Below are positions 28,053 through 36,315 of a stretch of DNA of 64,000 nucleotides, one piece after another. Below the pieces are notes generated by a model that worked only from the letters and a program-made list of their open reading frames with translations, searched no databases and had not been told where the DNA came from. The translations under genes and the position numbers were made by a program. Position 1 is the stretch's first letter, and every line of letters starts with the position of its first letter. This stretch comes from Legionella fallonii LLAP-10. GTDB taxonomy: Bacteria > Pseudomonadota > Gammaproteobacteria > Legionellales > Legionellaceae. Location of the stretch: the NCBI RefSeq assembly GCF_000953135.1, contig NZ_LN614827.1:1021001-1085000 (forward strand). Reading direction: 5' to 3'.

Positions 28053-28598
28053 TTATTCATCAGAGAGTACTGCGGCCCACTGTTTACGAGGGTTTGATCT
28101 TAACGTGGAAAGATAAGCTTCAATTTGAACCGGAACACCTTCAGAATTTACAGACTTATTGAAAAAAGAACGTGCGATAGACTCATCATTACTATCTAAA
28201 GCTATAAAATCAATAATTTTATTATCCCGATCGACCAATGTGTATAAATAAACACGTTGACCACAAGATTTTACTGGATATTGTTTCACTACCCAATTTC
28301 CTGAGGTTGGAGGTGCAAGCCATTTATTATAATTTCTAACTAAAAAAGGCGTATGCCACTGGTTAAGATAGTTAATCAATACATTAGAAAATGTTATATA
28401 TACTCTCCTTTCAGCAGCTAATTCTTCAAGATTATTTACAGTTAGAGGATAAGTATTGTGCCATCGTATTAAGGGGACTAACACTGTTCTAATGTAGGTG
28501 TGATTTCTCACAAAAAATACAGGAAAACAGAGTTTGAACATTATTGCGCTAGGCCAAGTATATAGTTTTATAAGTGGTGTCAATTTTTTTGATTCCAT
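28053..28598 (-). pseudogene. degenerate IS6-family-like transposase
   Basis: 181 residues. NNLEELAAERRVYITFSNVL resembles the IS6 N-terminal helix-turn-helix (LEELMAERGV...), and QRVYLYTLVDRDNKIIDFIA resembles the DDE core (WRYLYRAVDKDGNTIDF). The block that should read W-x-DET is WVVKQYPVK, so the first catalytic Asp is lost, and the C-terminal third with the last Glu is missing. The frame is nevertheless open over 181 codons. Likely inactive. Confidence 0.65.
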
Positions 28599-28618
28599 TA
28601 AAATATACTCTATTACCC

Positions 28619-28633
28619 ATCAGTTTTCGGTTT
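28619..28633. repeat. 15-bp direct repeat, copy 2
   Basis: Identical to 27844-27858 (ATCAGTTTTCGGTTT). It overlaps the stop codon of the IS630 C-terminal fragment by two bases. Confidence 0.55.
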
Positions 28634-28781
28634 ACACAGAATCACTAAGCTGAAAGTTGCGTGTTAATAATATGACAAATTTATCATCATATTGGTTGAT
28701 GTTTTCAAAAAGCATCATTACTTTTTGTATAAAATCTGCAAATTTGTCGTAGTACTGATTGTACAAAATTGTTTTACTCAT
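28632..28781 (-). pseudogene. IS630-family transposase C-terminal fragment
   Basis: A 49-codon frame (MSKTILYNQYYDKFADFIQK, then MMLFENINQYDD and LLTRNFQLSDSV) matches the C-terminal tail of IS630 transposases (LYNQYY..F..F......FFENIDQY...L..LLT.NF). It lies upstream, on the minus strand, of the fragment with the catalytic part, so the order is scrambled and the two come from rearranged or separate copies. Confidence 0.65.
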
Positions 28782-28903
28782 AGGTTTCTACGTTTAATGC
28801 GCCATTTGCTTTTCCAGGAACTGTCTTCGCTTTGTTAGGATGTACCGAAAATTCATTGGCGAGACATATATACCTAATAAGGTGCAATAAAGTTAATCCT
28901 GCT

Positions 28904-28935
28904 CCTGGGGTACACTGGTGCTACGCCCAGGCTAC
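28904..28935. repeat. GTAGCC-family repeat, diverged copy
   Basis: CCTGGG and CCCAGG arms with GTGCTACGCCCAGGCTAC. It ends in the AGGCTAC signature shared with copies at 23165, 30094 and 51130. Confidence 0.45.
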
Positions 28936-28949
28936 AAACTCTGACTGAC

Positions 28950-29219
28950 TTAATGAGTCAATTTATTAATAGTATCTTTAAGATCTTCAACATCACCTGA
29001 ATAGTGATAGTAAATCCTTTTTGTAGTGCAATCTATAATGCATAGTGGTTCTTTAGGCTGAACATCAAATTGTTTAAAAATCCAAAATATTCCTTCAGAA
29101 TAATTGTTTTGGATTTCCTTTAGTAAATCCAGCATCTTGTCTTCTTCTATTTCAGAATAAGTACAAACTAGTCCTGAAGAATCGTGGGTTATTTTATAAG
29201 CAAAATGTTTTTCTTTCAT
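28950..29219 (-). CDS. small protein of unknown function
   Basis: 89 residues, soluble. AAGGGAG lies 7 bases before ATG, so translation is likely. The sequence mixes acidic residues and aromatics (FWIFKQFDV, IYYHYSGDVEDL) with three Cys. No signal peptide or family recognised. Neighbours are IS remnants and another orphan, so this is accessory DNA. Confidence 0.6.
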   Translation of the reverse strand: MKEKHFAYKITHDSSGLVCTYSEIEEDKMLDLLKEIQNNYSEGIFWIFKQFDVQPKEPLCIIDCTTKRIYYHYSGDVEDLKDTINKLTH

Positions 29220-29462
29220 AAAAATACTCCCTTGAATGCATTCTTTTTAAGTTGATCCCTGTTAAATAGTAATTAAATTGATGGATGTTCTATAAATTAT
29301 AGACTTATATGGAAGGTAGAACAGAATTATATAAAAATAACTAGGCGTTATATAGCGTTTGATCGGGGATGAGTAATTAAATCCCATAAGTACTCTCTGT
29401 TTCTCTTAAAGTTTTCTCAAATTATCAATTATGGCGATCTTGAAAAAATATTAATTATTTTA

Positions 29463-29996
29463 ATGGATTATGATTTATTGGATGTTACAGAAAAAGAATC
29501 TTTTTTACATGCATTTTGCAAGAGGTACAAACACAGTAGGAAGGAATTAAATAAATGTTTGACCCAGGAGGAAACTACTACAGCAGAGGAAATTATTCAA
29601 TTTATTGCTCAATGTAATGATATTGATATTTTAATTGATTTATATCGTTACTTGTTATCTGACAAATTCAATTATCTTAGAATAAACAATCAAACTTCTC
29701 GATGGCAAGGAAGTAATGAGGACGGTAAAATTGTTAAAACAAGTAAAGAATGGGCTATGATTGAAAAGTCATTAATGTTGCAAATAGCAAATACTTTACT
29801 ATTAAACAGTAAATTTTCTCATACCCTAGCGGCTGAACGTGCGGATCAATTGGCTAAGTCATTGCCATTTTTTGCTACTAAACGAAAAGAAACTGATTTT
29901 CAGAGGTCTAGTAAAGCTTATAGAGCTTTTAGTGAAGGAGATGAAAAGCTTTTCGAAAACTGTTATTATAAACATTTTAACGCACGGCATTGTTAG
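29463..29996 (+). CDS. hypothetical helical protein
   Basis: 177 residues, mostly predicted helix, no membrane segment. Charged N-terminus (DLLDVTEKESFLHAFCKRY), central WQGSNEDGKIVKTSKEW, and a basic tail ending YKHFNARHC. No ribosome site is seen before ATG 29463. Cytoplasmic, or a candidate translocated protein given the setting; no family recognised. Confidence 0.55.
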   Translation: MDYDLLDVTEKESFLHAFCKRYKHSRKELNKCLTQEETTTAEEIIQFIAQCNDIDILIDLYRYLLSDKFNYLRINNQTSRWQGSNEDGKIVKTSKEWAMIEKSLMLQIANTLLLNSKFSHTLAAERADQLAKSLPFFATKRKETDFQRSSKAYRAFSEGDEKLFENCYYKHFNARHC

Positions 29997-30093
29997 TAAT
30001 GTGGAAAGAAATCTGAAGCACATTGAATGAAAAGCAAATGTTGTCTTGATGCAGCACAGTATAATCAACGTTTAATTTAGGTGAATAATGCGA

Positions 30094-30115
30094 ACCTTGA
30101 CTACGTCAAGGCTAC
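30094..30115. repeat. GTAGCC-family short palindrome
   Basis: CCTTGACTACGTCAAGG is a 6-bp-arm hairpin followed by CTAC, in the gap between two convergent genes. Same sequence family as 23165-23200. Confidence 0.45.
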
Positions 30116-30132
30116 AGAAAATGGAGATCAAT

Positions 30133-30780
30133 CTAAAGATTAACGGAAAAGCCTAGTAATATGCCATGCAAAGAAGGAATATTGGAAATATGTGCAGTTT
30201 TATTAGAAGTATTCACTCGTAAATTAGGTTCGTTACCAAACACTCCTTGATATAACAAATTTAAGCTTGCGAGTGCGGTTATAGGGTAACCAAAGCCAGC
30301 TTGGATTTCCCCTGAAAATAGTGTTAAATCATTTATTGCAGCTTGTTGAATTCGCCATTTTCTATAAATTACACCACCTTTTAACTGGGCAAAAAAAGCA
30401 CTTCCCCATAAAGGATCACTTTTTGCTGTAATTAATAAATCAAGCATAGGGTTCAATGTAGTTTGAACGGGAAGCCATTCTAAAACTTTCAACGTTTCAA
30501 AAGGAATTTGCATATGGAAATGACTACCACTTTGCAATCCAAGTTCTAAACCTAAAGCGATATCACCTGTAAGCAATAGTTCATTTTCTAGAGCCAGACG
30601 GCCGGTAGTGGGGCTATTTTCTCTATAATAAGAGGGATTCTGTTGGTATTTGCCTCTTCCAACACTAGCTGTTACAGACCAGGGTTGATCCAGAGAAGTG
30701 GGTTCGGGATAATAACCATCAGCAAATACATTAATTGATAATAAAATTCCTATTATACCTAATTGTAATTTCATTCTCAT
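30133..30780 (-). CDS. putative outer-membrane beta-barrel protein
   Basis: 215 residues. The signal peptide (MRMKLQLGIIGILLSINVFA) is followed by a sequence of alternating amphipathic strands: WSVTASVGRGKYQ, LLTGDIALGLELGLQSG, AFFAQLKGGVIYRKW and a last strand GILLGFSVNL ending in a hydrophobic residue. This pattern is typical of small porin-like barrels (OmpW/opacity-type size). AGGGA lies 6 bases before ATG. Substrate or role unknown. Confidence 0.65.
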   Translation of the reverse strand: MRMKLQLGIIGILLSINVFADGYYPEPTSLDQPWSVTASVGRGKYQQNPSYYRENSPTTGRLALENELLLTGDIALGLELGLQSGSHFHMQIPFETLKVLEWLPVQTTLNPMLDLLITAKSDPLWGSAFFAQLKGGVIYRKWRIQQAAINDLTLFSGEIQAGFGYPITALASLNLLYQGVFGNEPNLRVNTSNKTAHISNIPSLHGILLGFSVNL

Positions 30781-30836
30781 TGTTCATCCCTATTTCTATT
30801 GGTTTATTCTTCGTATTTTAGCAGGGACTTTCTTTT

Positions 30837-30924
30837 TGGCGGAGAGAGAGGGATTCGAACCCTCGATACGTTGCCGTATACACACTTTCCAGGCGTGCGC
30901 CTTCGACCGCTCGGCCATCTCTCC
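30837..30924 (-). tRNA. tRNA-Ser (GGA)
   Basis: The minus strand reads GGAGAGATGGCCGAGCGGTC... with acceptor arms GGAGAGA/TCTCTCC, discriminator G and encoded CCA. The anticodon loop CTGGAAA gives anticodon GGA. A long variable arm (TATACGGCAACGTAT) and T-arm GGTTCGAATCC confirm a class II tRNA-Ser. 88 bases including CCA. Confidence 0.97.
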
Positions 30925-31192
30925 TTGAGGCAAAGCTTATACTTCTATGCAAATAAAAGCAAGATAATTACAAGAATTCCTTCTGAGCAAATTCAATGCC
31001 AGTAAGGAGAATAGAACTTAGATATGTTGAATTTAATGAAAATTAAAAAGGTAACATTCATTAGAGTGATTACATAGGGTCAAAAAGTACTTGTTTTTTG
31101 CATAATTTGTACAGAAAATGAGTTAAAAATATTGATTTAGTACTTTTATTGGTGTATTTTAGCACTTTTTAGCACTTTATTGGGAAGATATT

Positions 31193-31630
31193 ATGTCAGT
31201 ACAGCATGCAATTCAAAAAGGAATATCTGATTTTAGTTTTATCATTGGTACTGGTTTAAAATATGGTGGTGGTTTTGGACTCCTAGTTATGGCAGCTGTG
31301 GGTACTGTAGCTATTGATATAGTTCTCCTTGCTGCCGCTGAAAAGCATCACAATCATTTTTTAACAGGGTTTGTGTTGGGCTCTATGTTTTCTCGAGGTC
31401 ATATCGATCCCGTACCATTACTTATCGCTTCACCAATTACTTCAGCCGTTGCTGTTGTTTTATCTTTTGCCCTTGGGGTTCCTGGTGTAGGGCTTGGTAT
31501 ATTGATAGGTTGGGGGGTTGCAGCAGGAGTATTGGCTCTTGGTTTTGGCCTTACCGCATTAGCTAAGGCGATTGATCCTGATCCTGAGCTGGAGGATGGT
31601 TATCCTTCTTTAACTTTTGGTTGCTGTTAA
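31193..31630 (+). CDS. small Gly-rich membrane protein, unknown function
   Basis: 145 residues. Three hydrophobic segments rich in Gly, Ala and Val (GGGFGLLVMAAVGTVAIDIV; PLLIASPITSAVAVVLSFAL; GLGILIGWGVAAGVLALGFG) and a polar, acidic end closing with CC. A loop HFLTGFVLGSMFSRGH lies between helices 1 and 2. GGGAAG sits 6 bases before ATG. The terminal Cys-Cys could be a lipidation site if exported to a host, but that is speculative. Confidence 0.65.
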   Translation: MSVQHAIQKGISDFSFIIGTGLKYGGGFGLLVMAAVGTVAIDIVLLAAAEKHHNHFLTGFVLGSMFSRGHIDPVPLLIASPITSAVAVVLSFALGVPGVGLGILIGWGVAAGVLALGFGLTALAKAIDPDPELEDGYPSLTFGCC

Positions 31631-31755
31631 TTCCTTCAATAATCAAGCGTTGAAAGGGATGTTGACGTTTGATGTCATTAAGTACTACCGCTTTAATATA
31701 CTTTATTTTGAGATTGTATATACTTATCAGTAAGCCAATTTATTTTAAATGCGGT

Positions 31756-32226
31756 ATGATTATGCTGATAAGGACGTTAATTTTATCCCTTAGTTTAATT
31801 TGTTCTGGCCCTACATGGTCTTTTACCTGCTATTATACATTAGCTAAGGATAGCTGTTGGACTCAATATAATGTGTCCGTTGATGTAATTGATCCTGCCA
31901 CGACAAAAAAAATATTAACAGTCACCGTTCCAGCTGGAACCCCGTGGGTTAGGAAATCTTTTGATTGTACTCCTGCAGAAAGCTTAATTTATATTGCGCA
32001 ATTTAGTCCAGTGTTTTGGAAAAATGATGAGGGTAAACGTTATCGCGCTCTTAGAGATTGGTCACTTCCCGGAGCAATCAATCCTGGTGATAGTGCATGG
32101 AATATTCCCGTTTGTTTCCCTGCTGACTTTGCAGAAGTGCCACTTCCTCCTAAAGCGGATGGCAATTGTCATTGTGATTTTTCTGTTATTCCAGAAATTA
32201 AACCAGCCGTAATAAAATCGCAATAA
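31756..32226 (+). CDS. secreted Cys-rich protein, unknown function
   Basis: About 156 residues from ATG 31756 (31762 is also possible). The frame is open farther upstream, but the signal peptide MIMLIRTLILSLSLICSG... begins here. The mature part has several Cys (SFTCYYTLAKDSCW, FDCTP, VCFPADF, NCHCDF), two or three disulphides expected, and begins with a two-Cys module. Nothing enzymatic is visible; it resembles small periplasmic proteins of Legionella. Confidence 0.65.
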   Translation: MIMLIRTLILSLSLICSGPTWSFTCYYTLAKDSCWTQYNVSVDVIDPATTKKILTVTVPAGTPWVRKSFDCTPAESLIYIAQFSPVFWKNDEGKRYRALRDWSLPGAINPGDSAWNIPVCFPADFAEVPLPPKADGNCHCDFSVIPEIKPAVIKSQ

Positions 32227-32254
32227 CAAATGGCGTTACTTTTTTTCTTTGTGT

Positions 32255-33361
32255 ATGATGCCTAGCATGATCTATGGTGGAGCAATCAAGTTGATAACCT
32301 TAAGAAATAAAATTGGACAAATGTTAATTATGGGTTTTCATGGCTGTGAGATTAACGAGCATAGTCCTATTGCTCAATGGTTGTCCAATGATGGATTAGG
32401 TGGTGTCTTATTATTTGATAAAGACGTTTCTACTGGTTTGTATGGTAAAAATTTAAAGAATCAATCACAAATTAAGCAATTGATAAGACAGCTTAATCAC
32501 TATTCTGCAACAAACTCTTCAAATAGCAATGGATTACCTTTATTTGTTGCTATTGATTATGAAGGGGGAGCTGTTGATAGATTAGCTAAAATTGAAGAAT
32601 GCATGTCCACGTTGACTGCGGTGGAGTTAGCTCATTTATCTAGTACGGCCTTAGAGGAAGAGCTTGGTCAAATGGCTATTACCTTGCAAGAGTTAGGTTT
32701 TAATTTGAATTTTGCTCCCGTAGTCGATTTAGATTTGAATAATGAGCAAGGCATTATTGGTAAATTAAAACGTAGCTTTTCAAATGATCCGGAAGTGGTT
32801 GCGCGTGTTGCAGCTCAGTTTGTCGATGTTTTTAGTCGTTATGGGATAGCGTGTTCTTATAAGCATTTTCCAGGCCACGGCAGTGCAGTAGGGGATACTC
32901 ATGAGGGTTTTGTTGATGTCACTGATACTTTTAATGCCAATGAGTTAGTCCCTTATCGCCGTTTACTTAATGATGCTACCAAACCGGTTATGGTGATGAC
33001 AGCTCATGTTATTAATAGACATTTAGATAGTAAAGGAGTACCCGCTACTTTGTCTCACGAAATATTAACGGGATTGTTGCGCGAAAATATAGGTTATGGT
33101 GGTGTGATCATTAGCGATGATTTGCAAATGCAGGCTATTTCAAGTCATTATTCTTTAGAAGAATCTCTTTGCTTAACGATTAATGCTGGGGCTGATATGG
33201 TAATATTCGCTAACCAGTTAGGTTCTATTACGGCACCAGAGGTAGTTGATTGTATTGAACAATTAGTATTACATAAACACATTGATCAACAACGAATAGA
33301 TGATGCCTATAGAAGAATAGTGCGTTTAAAACAACAAATTAATTGTACTGCTTTAGCATAA
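32255..33361 (+). CDS. nagZ: glycoside hydrolase family 3, NagZ-like beta-N-acetylhexosaminidase
   Basis: About 368 residues; the start is uncertain (ATG 32255, 32258 and 32267, or TTG 32291 which has GGAG 9 bases upstream). TIM-barrel GH3: LRNKIGQMLIMGFHG, DYEGGAVDRL, SYKHFPGHGSAVGDTHEGF with the Asp-His pair of the NagZ catalytic loop, and IISDDLQMQAI holding the nucleophile Asp. Cytosolic NagZ acts in peptidoglycan recycling on GlcNAc-anhMurNAc peptides; no signal peptide is seen here. Confidence 0.85.
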   Translation: MMPSMIYGGAIKLITLRNKIGQMLIMGFHGCEINEHSPIAQWLSNDGLGGVLLFDKDVSTGLYGKNLKNQSQIKQLIRQLNHYSATNSSNSNGLPLFVAIDYEGGAVDRLAKIEECMSTLTAVELAHLSSTALEEELGQMAITLQELGFNLNFAPVVDLDLNNEQGIIGKLKRSFSNDPEVVARVAAQFVDVFSRYGIACSYKHFPGHGSAVGDTHEGFVDVTDTFNANELVPYRRLLNDATKPVMVMTAHVINRHLDSKGVPATLSHEILTGLLRENIGYGGVIISDDLQMQAISSHYSLEESLCLTINAGADMVIFANQLGSITAPEVVDCIEQLVLHKHIDQQRIDDAYRRIVRLKQQINCTALA

Positions 33362-33570
33362 CATTATTACTAACCTTTGATTCTATTATCAGACTGAAGT
33401 ATAGATCCTGTCGCTCGGAGCTATGTCCTGTCATCCTGAGCGCAGCGAATGATCTCTAACGAAGCGCATGTTCCTCATTTTGGAGATCCTCTGCTGCACT
33501 CACGATTACAAGGTAATCATCCGCTGGATGACTTGCCCTATGCAACAGTGTATTTTTATGTATTAAGGAC
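33362..33570. other. intergenic region upstream of the transporter leader
   Basis: Mostly occupied by a TGTCATCCTGAGCG repeat (33430-33542); the transporter promoter begins just after it. Confidence 0.4.
33430..33542. repeat. 113-bp TGTCATCCTGAGCG repeat
   Basis: GTCATCC at the left and GGATGAC at the right are inverted ends. The interior includes GAGCGCAGCGAATGATCTC and GGAGATCCTCTGCTGCACTC, which are partly self-complementary (GATCTC/GGAGATC). Related to 20334-20392. Confidence 0.55.
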
Positions 33571-33598
33571 TTGACGCGTTTCTTTGGTATGGTAGAAT
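33571..33598 (+). promoter_or_regulatory. sigma-70 promoter for the DAACS transporter
   Basis: TTGACG (33571-33576), 16-base spacer, TAGAAT (33593-33598). Expected start near 33605, giving a leader of roughly 165 bases before the transporter ATG. The leader contains the short Cys-ended reading frame. Confidence 0.6.
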
Positions 33599-33640
33599 AG
33601 ATGCGAAATGATTATTTTTTGAACATGGGTAATGCTTTTT

Positions 33641-33715
33641 ATGTCAATTCATTCGTTACGTCTTACCTGCTCTTTCTTCAATTCCTTCACAACGTCACGT
33701 TGTTGTTGCTGCTAG
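33641..33715 (+). CDS. short leader ORF ending in four Cys codons
   Basis: ATG 33641 (or in-frame ATG 33632) opens a 24-codon frame that ends S-R-C-C-C-C-stop (TGT TGT TGC TGC TAG). It sits between a sigma-70-like promoter and the transporter gene, where amino-acid-responsive leader peptides occur. A 6-bp ACAACG-TCA-CGTTGT hairpin lies just before the Cys run. Caution: an overlapping frame from ATG 33625 reads the same run as five Leu in a 45-codon hydrophobic peptide ending at 33762, so the translated frame is not settled. Confidence 0.4.
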   Translation: MSIHSLRLTCSFFNSFTTSRCCCC

Positions 33716-33772
33716 CTATATTTCTTATTTTTCTTTTTAATTTTTATCTCATTTATTTTTAAGGATTTAGTC

Positions 33773-35053
33773 ATGTGTGCAGCACATCATCAAGCGAAGA
33801 AAAAATTCATTTTTAGTACCCCCATAATTTATGCCTTAATGATAGGCCTAGGTATTGCAAGTGGGATGTCTGATATTGCTTTTTTAAAGGACGTAGGATT
33901 ACTGGTTTCTGATTTATTTATCAAAATATTTAAATGCATTAGTTTACCTATTATTTCCTTATCTATTATTGTGACCTTAGCCAATTATAAAACTGATGGC
34001 TTGATGAAGAGTATTTGGCAGAGAACAATTAAGTATACTTTTGCAACCACGGTTATTGCGGCAGCAGTTAGTTGCTTTCTTTATATATTAATTCATCCTA
34101 GCACCGTTCAAGTTAATTTGGATGCCAATGCTGCAAAATCGATGAGTAATTTAGGGTATTTAAATTATTTAACTAATATTATACCCACCAATTTATTATC
34201 ACCTTTCTTAGATCAACAGGTTATGGGGGTATTGTTACTCAGTATTGTCATAGGTTTTTCTGTTCGTCAGATTCCTGATGAGGAGCCACGAGAAACAATT
34301 ACACGGTTTTTCCGTGGAGCTCACGGCATGTTTTTAGTGATGACGCGCTGGATTATCACTTTAATACCCTTAGGATTATTTGGTTTTATTACTTCCACCG
34401 TTGTTCAATTACGGTCTGGTATGGATATTAAGGGAATAGGGGAGTACTTGCTTATTGTTGTCATGGCCAATGTATTGCAAGGGTTTGTAATATTGCCATT
34501 ATGGTTAAAAATGAATGGAATTAAACCATTCAAAACAATGAAAGCAATGATACCAGCATTGTCCGTAGCATTTTTTTCTAAATCCTCCGTAGGGACCTTA
34601 CCCGTCACCATGAGCACTGTAGAAAATAATTTACAAGTTAACCCTCAGATTAGCCGTTTTGTTTTACCTTTATGCACCAGTATCAATATGAATGGTTGTG
34701 CCGCCTTTATTTTTGCCACTGTAATCTATCTGATGCAAAATCATGGCTTGCCCGTGTCTTTTGCAACCATGGGGTTATGGATTTTTATTGCTACCATAGC
34801 TGCTATAGGTAACGCTGGCGTGCCCATGGGATGCTTTTTTCTAAGCGTTAGCCTACTATCCAGTATGAATGTTCCTATTACCTTAATGGGCGTTATATTA
34901 CCTTTTTACGGTTTAATAGATATGTTGGAAACGGCTTTAAACGTTTGGTCTGATGCTTGTGTTACTAAAATTGTAAATGAGAAAGCCGTTGCTGCAGAGA
35001 CGGTTCAGATAAAATCCAAGAAGACTTCTTTATTAGAGGCTGAATTAGGGTAG
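33773..35053 (+). CDS. DAACS-family (SLC1-like) amino-acid/dicarboxylate symporter
   Basis: 426 residues. DAACS fold: eight helices with re-entrant loops. HP1-type sequence FFSKSSVGTLPVTM, TM7 motif NMNGCAAF in place of the acidic transporters' NMDGT, HP2 AIGNAGVPMG, and TM8 IDMLETALNVWSD. Asp383 fits the residue that binds the substrate amino group, but the Arg that binds the side-chain carboxylate is Glu386, so glutamate or succinate are unlikely substrates. Ribosome site AAGGA 8 bases before ATG. Regulated possibly by the upstream leader. Substrate unknown. Confidence 0.85.
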   Translation: MCAAHHQAKKKFIFSTPIIYALMIGLGIASGMSDIAFLKDVGLLVSDLFIKIFKCISLPIISLSIIVTLANYKTDGLMKSIWQRTIKYTFATTVIAAAVSCFLYILIHPSTVQVNLDANAAKSMSNLGYLNYLTNIIPTNLLSPFLDQQVMGVLLLSIVIGFSVRQIPDEEPRETITRFFRGAHGMFLVMTRWIITLIPLGLFGFITSTVVQLRSGMDIKGIGEYLLIVVMANVLQGFVILPLWLKMNGIKPFKTMKAMIPALSVAFFSKSSVGTLPVTMSTVENNLQVNPQISRFVLPLCTSINMNGCAAFIFATVIYLMQNHGLPVSFATMGLWIFIATIAAIGNAGVPMGCFFLSVSLLSSMNVPITLMGVILPFYGLIDMLETALNVWSDACVTKIVNEKAVAAETVQIKSKKTSLLEAELG

Positions 35054-35070
35054 TTCTCTGAACTACCTTC

Positions 35071-35148
35071 TAAGGCCCTCACCTTAACCCGCACCCGCGA
35101 AAGGAATTTTGATTAAAAATAAATACTAAATCGCGGGAGAGGGCCTTA
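35071..35148. terminator. long inverted repeat between convergent genes
   Basis: TAAGGCCCTC...CCCGCG pairs with CGCGGGAGAGGGCCTTA across about 45 bases. The wording (CCCTCACC.TAACCCGC.CCCGCG...GGGAGAGGG) resembles a palindromic intergenic repeat common in proteobacteria. It separates the transporter from dapE and could terminate both. Confidence 0.6.
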
Positions 35149-35183
35149 GAAAGACCCTTACTCCTTAACTTGACATCTATCTT

Positions 35184-36314
35184 TTACAGAAGTACTTTCT
35201 CACAAATAGAAAAGTACATCTTTTCTAATAGCTCCAAATCTTTAACTGATACACATTCATTGACTTGATGAATAGTTGCATTAACTGGGCCTAGTTCTAT
35301 TACTTCAACACCATAAGGTGCTATGAAGCGACCATCAGAGGTTCCTCCATTAGTAGATAGTTCAACTTCTTTTTTTGTAAATGCCGCAATAGCTTCTTTA
35401 CAACTTTCAAGTAGTAGGCCTTTATCAGTGAGGAAGGGTTCGCCATTTAAACGCCATTCTATAGTTGGATTAAGATGGTGTTCATGAAAAATTTGGATTA
35501 CTTTCTCTTTTAGAGAATTCTCTGTTTGTTCAGTAGAAAATCTGAAATTTAAATGAAGCTCTAAATCCCCCGGAATTATATTGCCTGCAAATCCCCCTGA
35601 ATGCAGGTAGGTAATTTGCATTGATGTTGGAGGGAAATGAGCATTACCTTGATCCCACTCAGTAGACGTCAAAGCAGCTAAAGCTGGACTTGCTTTGTGG
35701 ATTGGATTATCTGCTAAATGAGGGTAAGCCACGTGTCCTTGCTTCCCATGAAGGCTGAGCTTGGCACTTAAAGAACCACGTCTACCTATTTTAATGACAT
35801 CTCCTACATGATTAGTACTCGATGGTTCACCTACTATACAATAATTAATGGAAATTCCCTGGCGTTGTAATTCTTGCATGGCATAGGGAGTTCCGTATTC
35901 AAAATCATCACCTTCTTCTCCACTGGTGATAAGAAATCCTATGCGTCCTTGAAAAGAGGGATATGTAGCGAGAAATCGTTCTGCCATGAGTAACATACAG
36001 GCCAGACTTCCTTTCATATCTGCCACACCACGCCCGTAGAATAGACCGTCTTTTTCTTCTAGAGTGAAGGGCTCTGTATGCCACTTTGTTCTGTCGCCAA
36101 TTGGCACAACATCTGTATGCCCCGCAAAGACTAATAAAGGGCCAGTATCACCATAGCAGGCAAAAAAGTTAGAAACAGTATTTTTATTCATTACTTGACA
36201 GTTAAAGCCTAGTTGCTTGAGGAATTGCATCATGAATTCCTGACAACCAGCATCTTGCGGAGTAATTGATTGGAAACTTATCAGGTTATTTAACAGTACT
36301 CTTAAGTCAGTCAT
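35184..36314 (-). CDS. dapE: succinyl-diaminopimelate desuccinylase
   Basis: 376 residues, M20 di-zinc family. FAGHTDVVPIGD (metal His and Asp), GRGVADMKGS (bridging Asp) and ITSGEEGDDFEYG (catalytic Glu and metal Glu) are in place, with STNGGTSDGRF and NATIHQVNE at the C-terminus. Releases L,L-diaminopimelate for lysine and peptidoglycan. One base separates it from the end of dapD upstream. Confidence 0.96.
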   Translation of the reverse strand: MTDLRVLLNNLISFQSITPQDAGCQEFMMQFLKQLGFNCQVMNKNTVSNFFACYGDTGPLLVFAGHTDVVPIGDRTKWHTEPFTLEEKDGLFYGRGVADMKGSLACMLLMAERFLATYPSFQGRIGFLITSGEEGDDFEYGTPYAMQELQRQGISINYCIVGEPSSTNHVGDVIKIGRRGSLSAKLSLHGKQGHVAYPHLADNPIHKASPALAALTSTEWDQGNAHFPPTSMQITYLHSGGFAGNIIPGDLELHLNFRFSTEQTENSLKEKVIQIFHEHHLNPTIEWRLNGEPFLTDKGLLLESCKEAIAAFTKKEVELSTNGGTSDGRFIAPYGVEVIELGPVNATIHQVNECVSVKDLELLEKMYFSICEKVLL

Positions 36315-36315
36315 A

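Noticed and set aside
29255..29290. TTAA-N7-TTAA pair resembling a PmrA box before 28950-29219
   Set aside because: The remaining half-site bases do not fit, and such pairs are expected by chance in AT-rich spacers.
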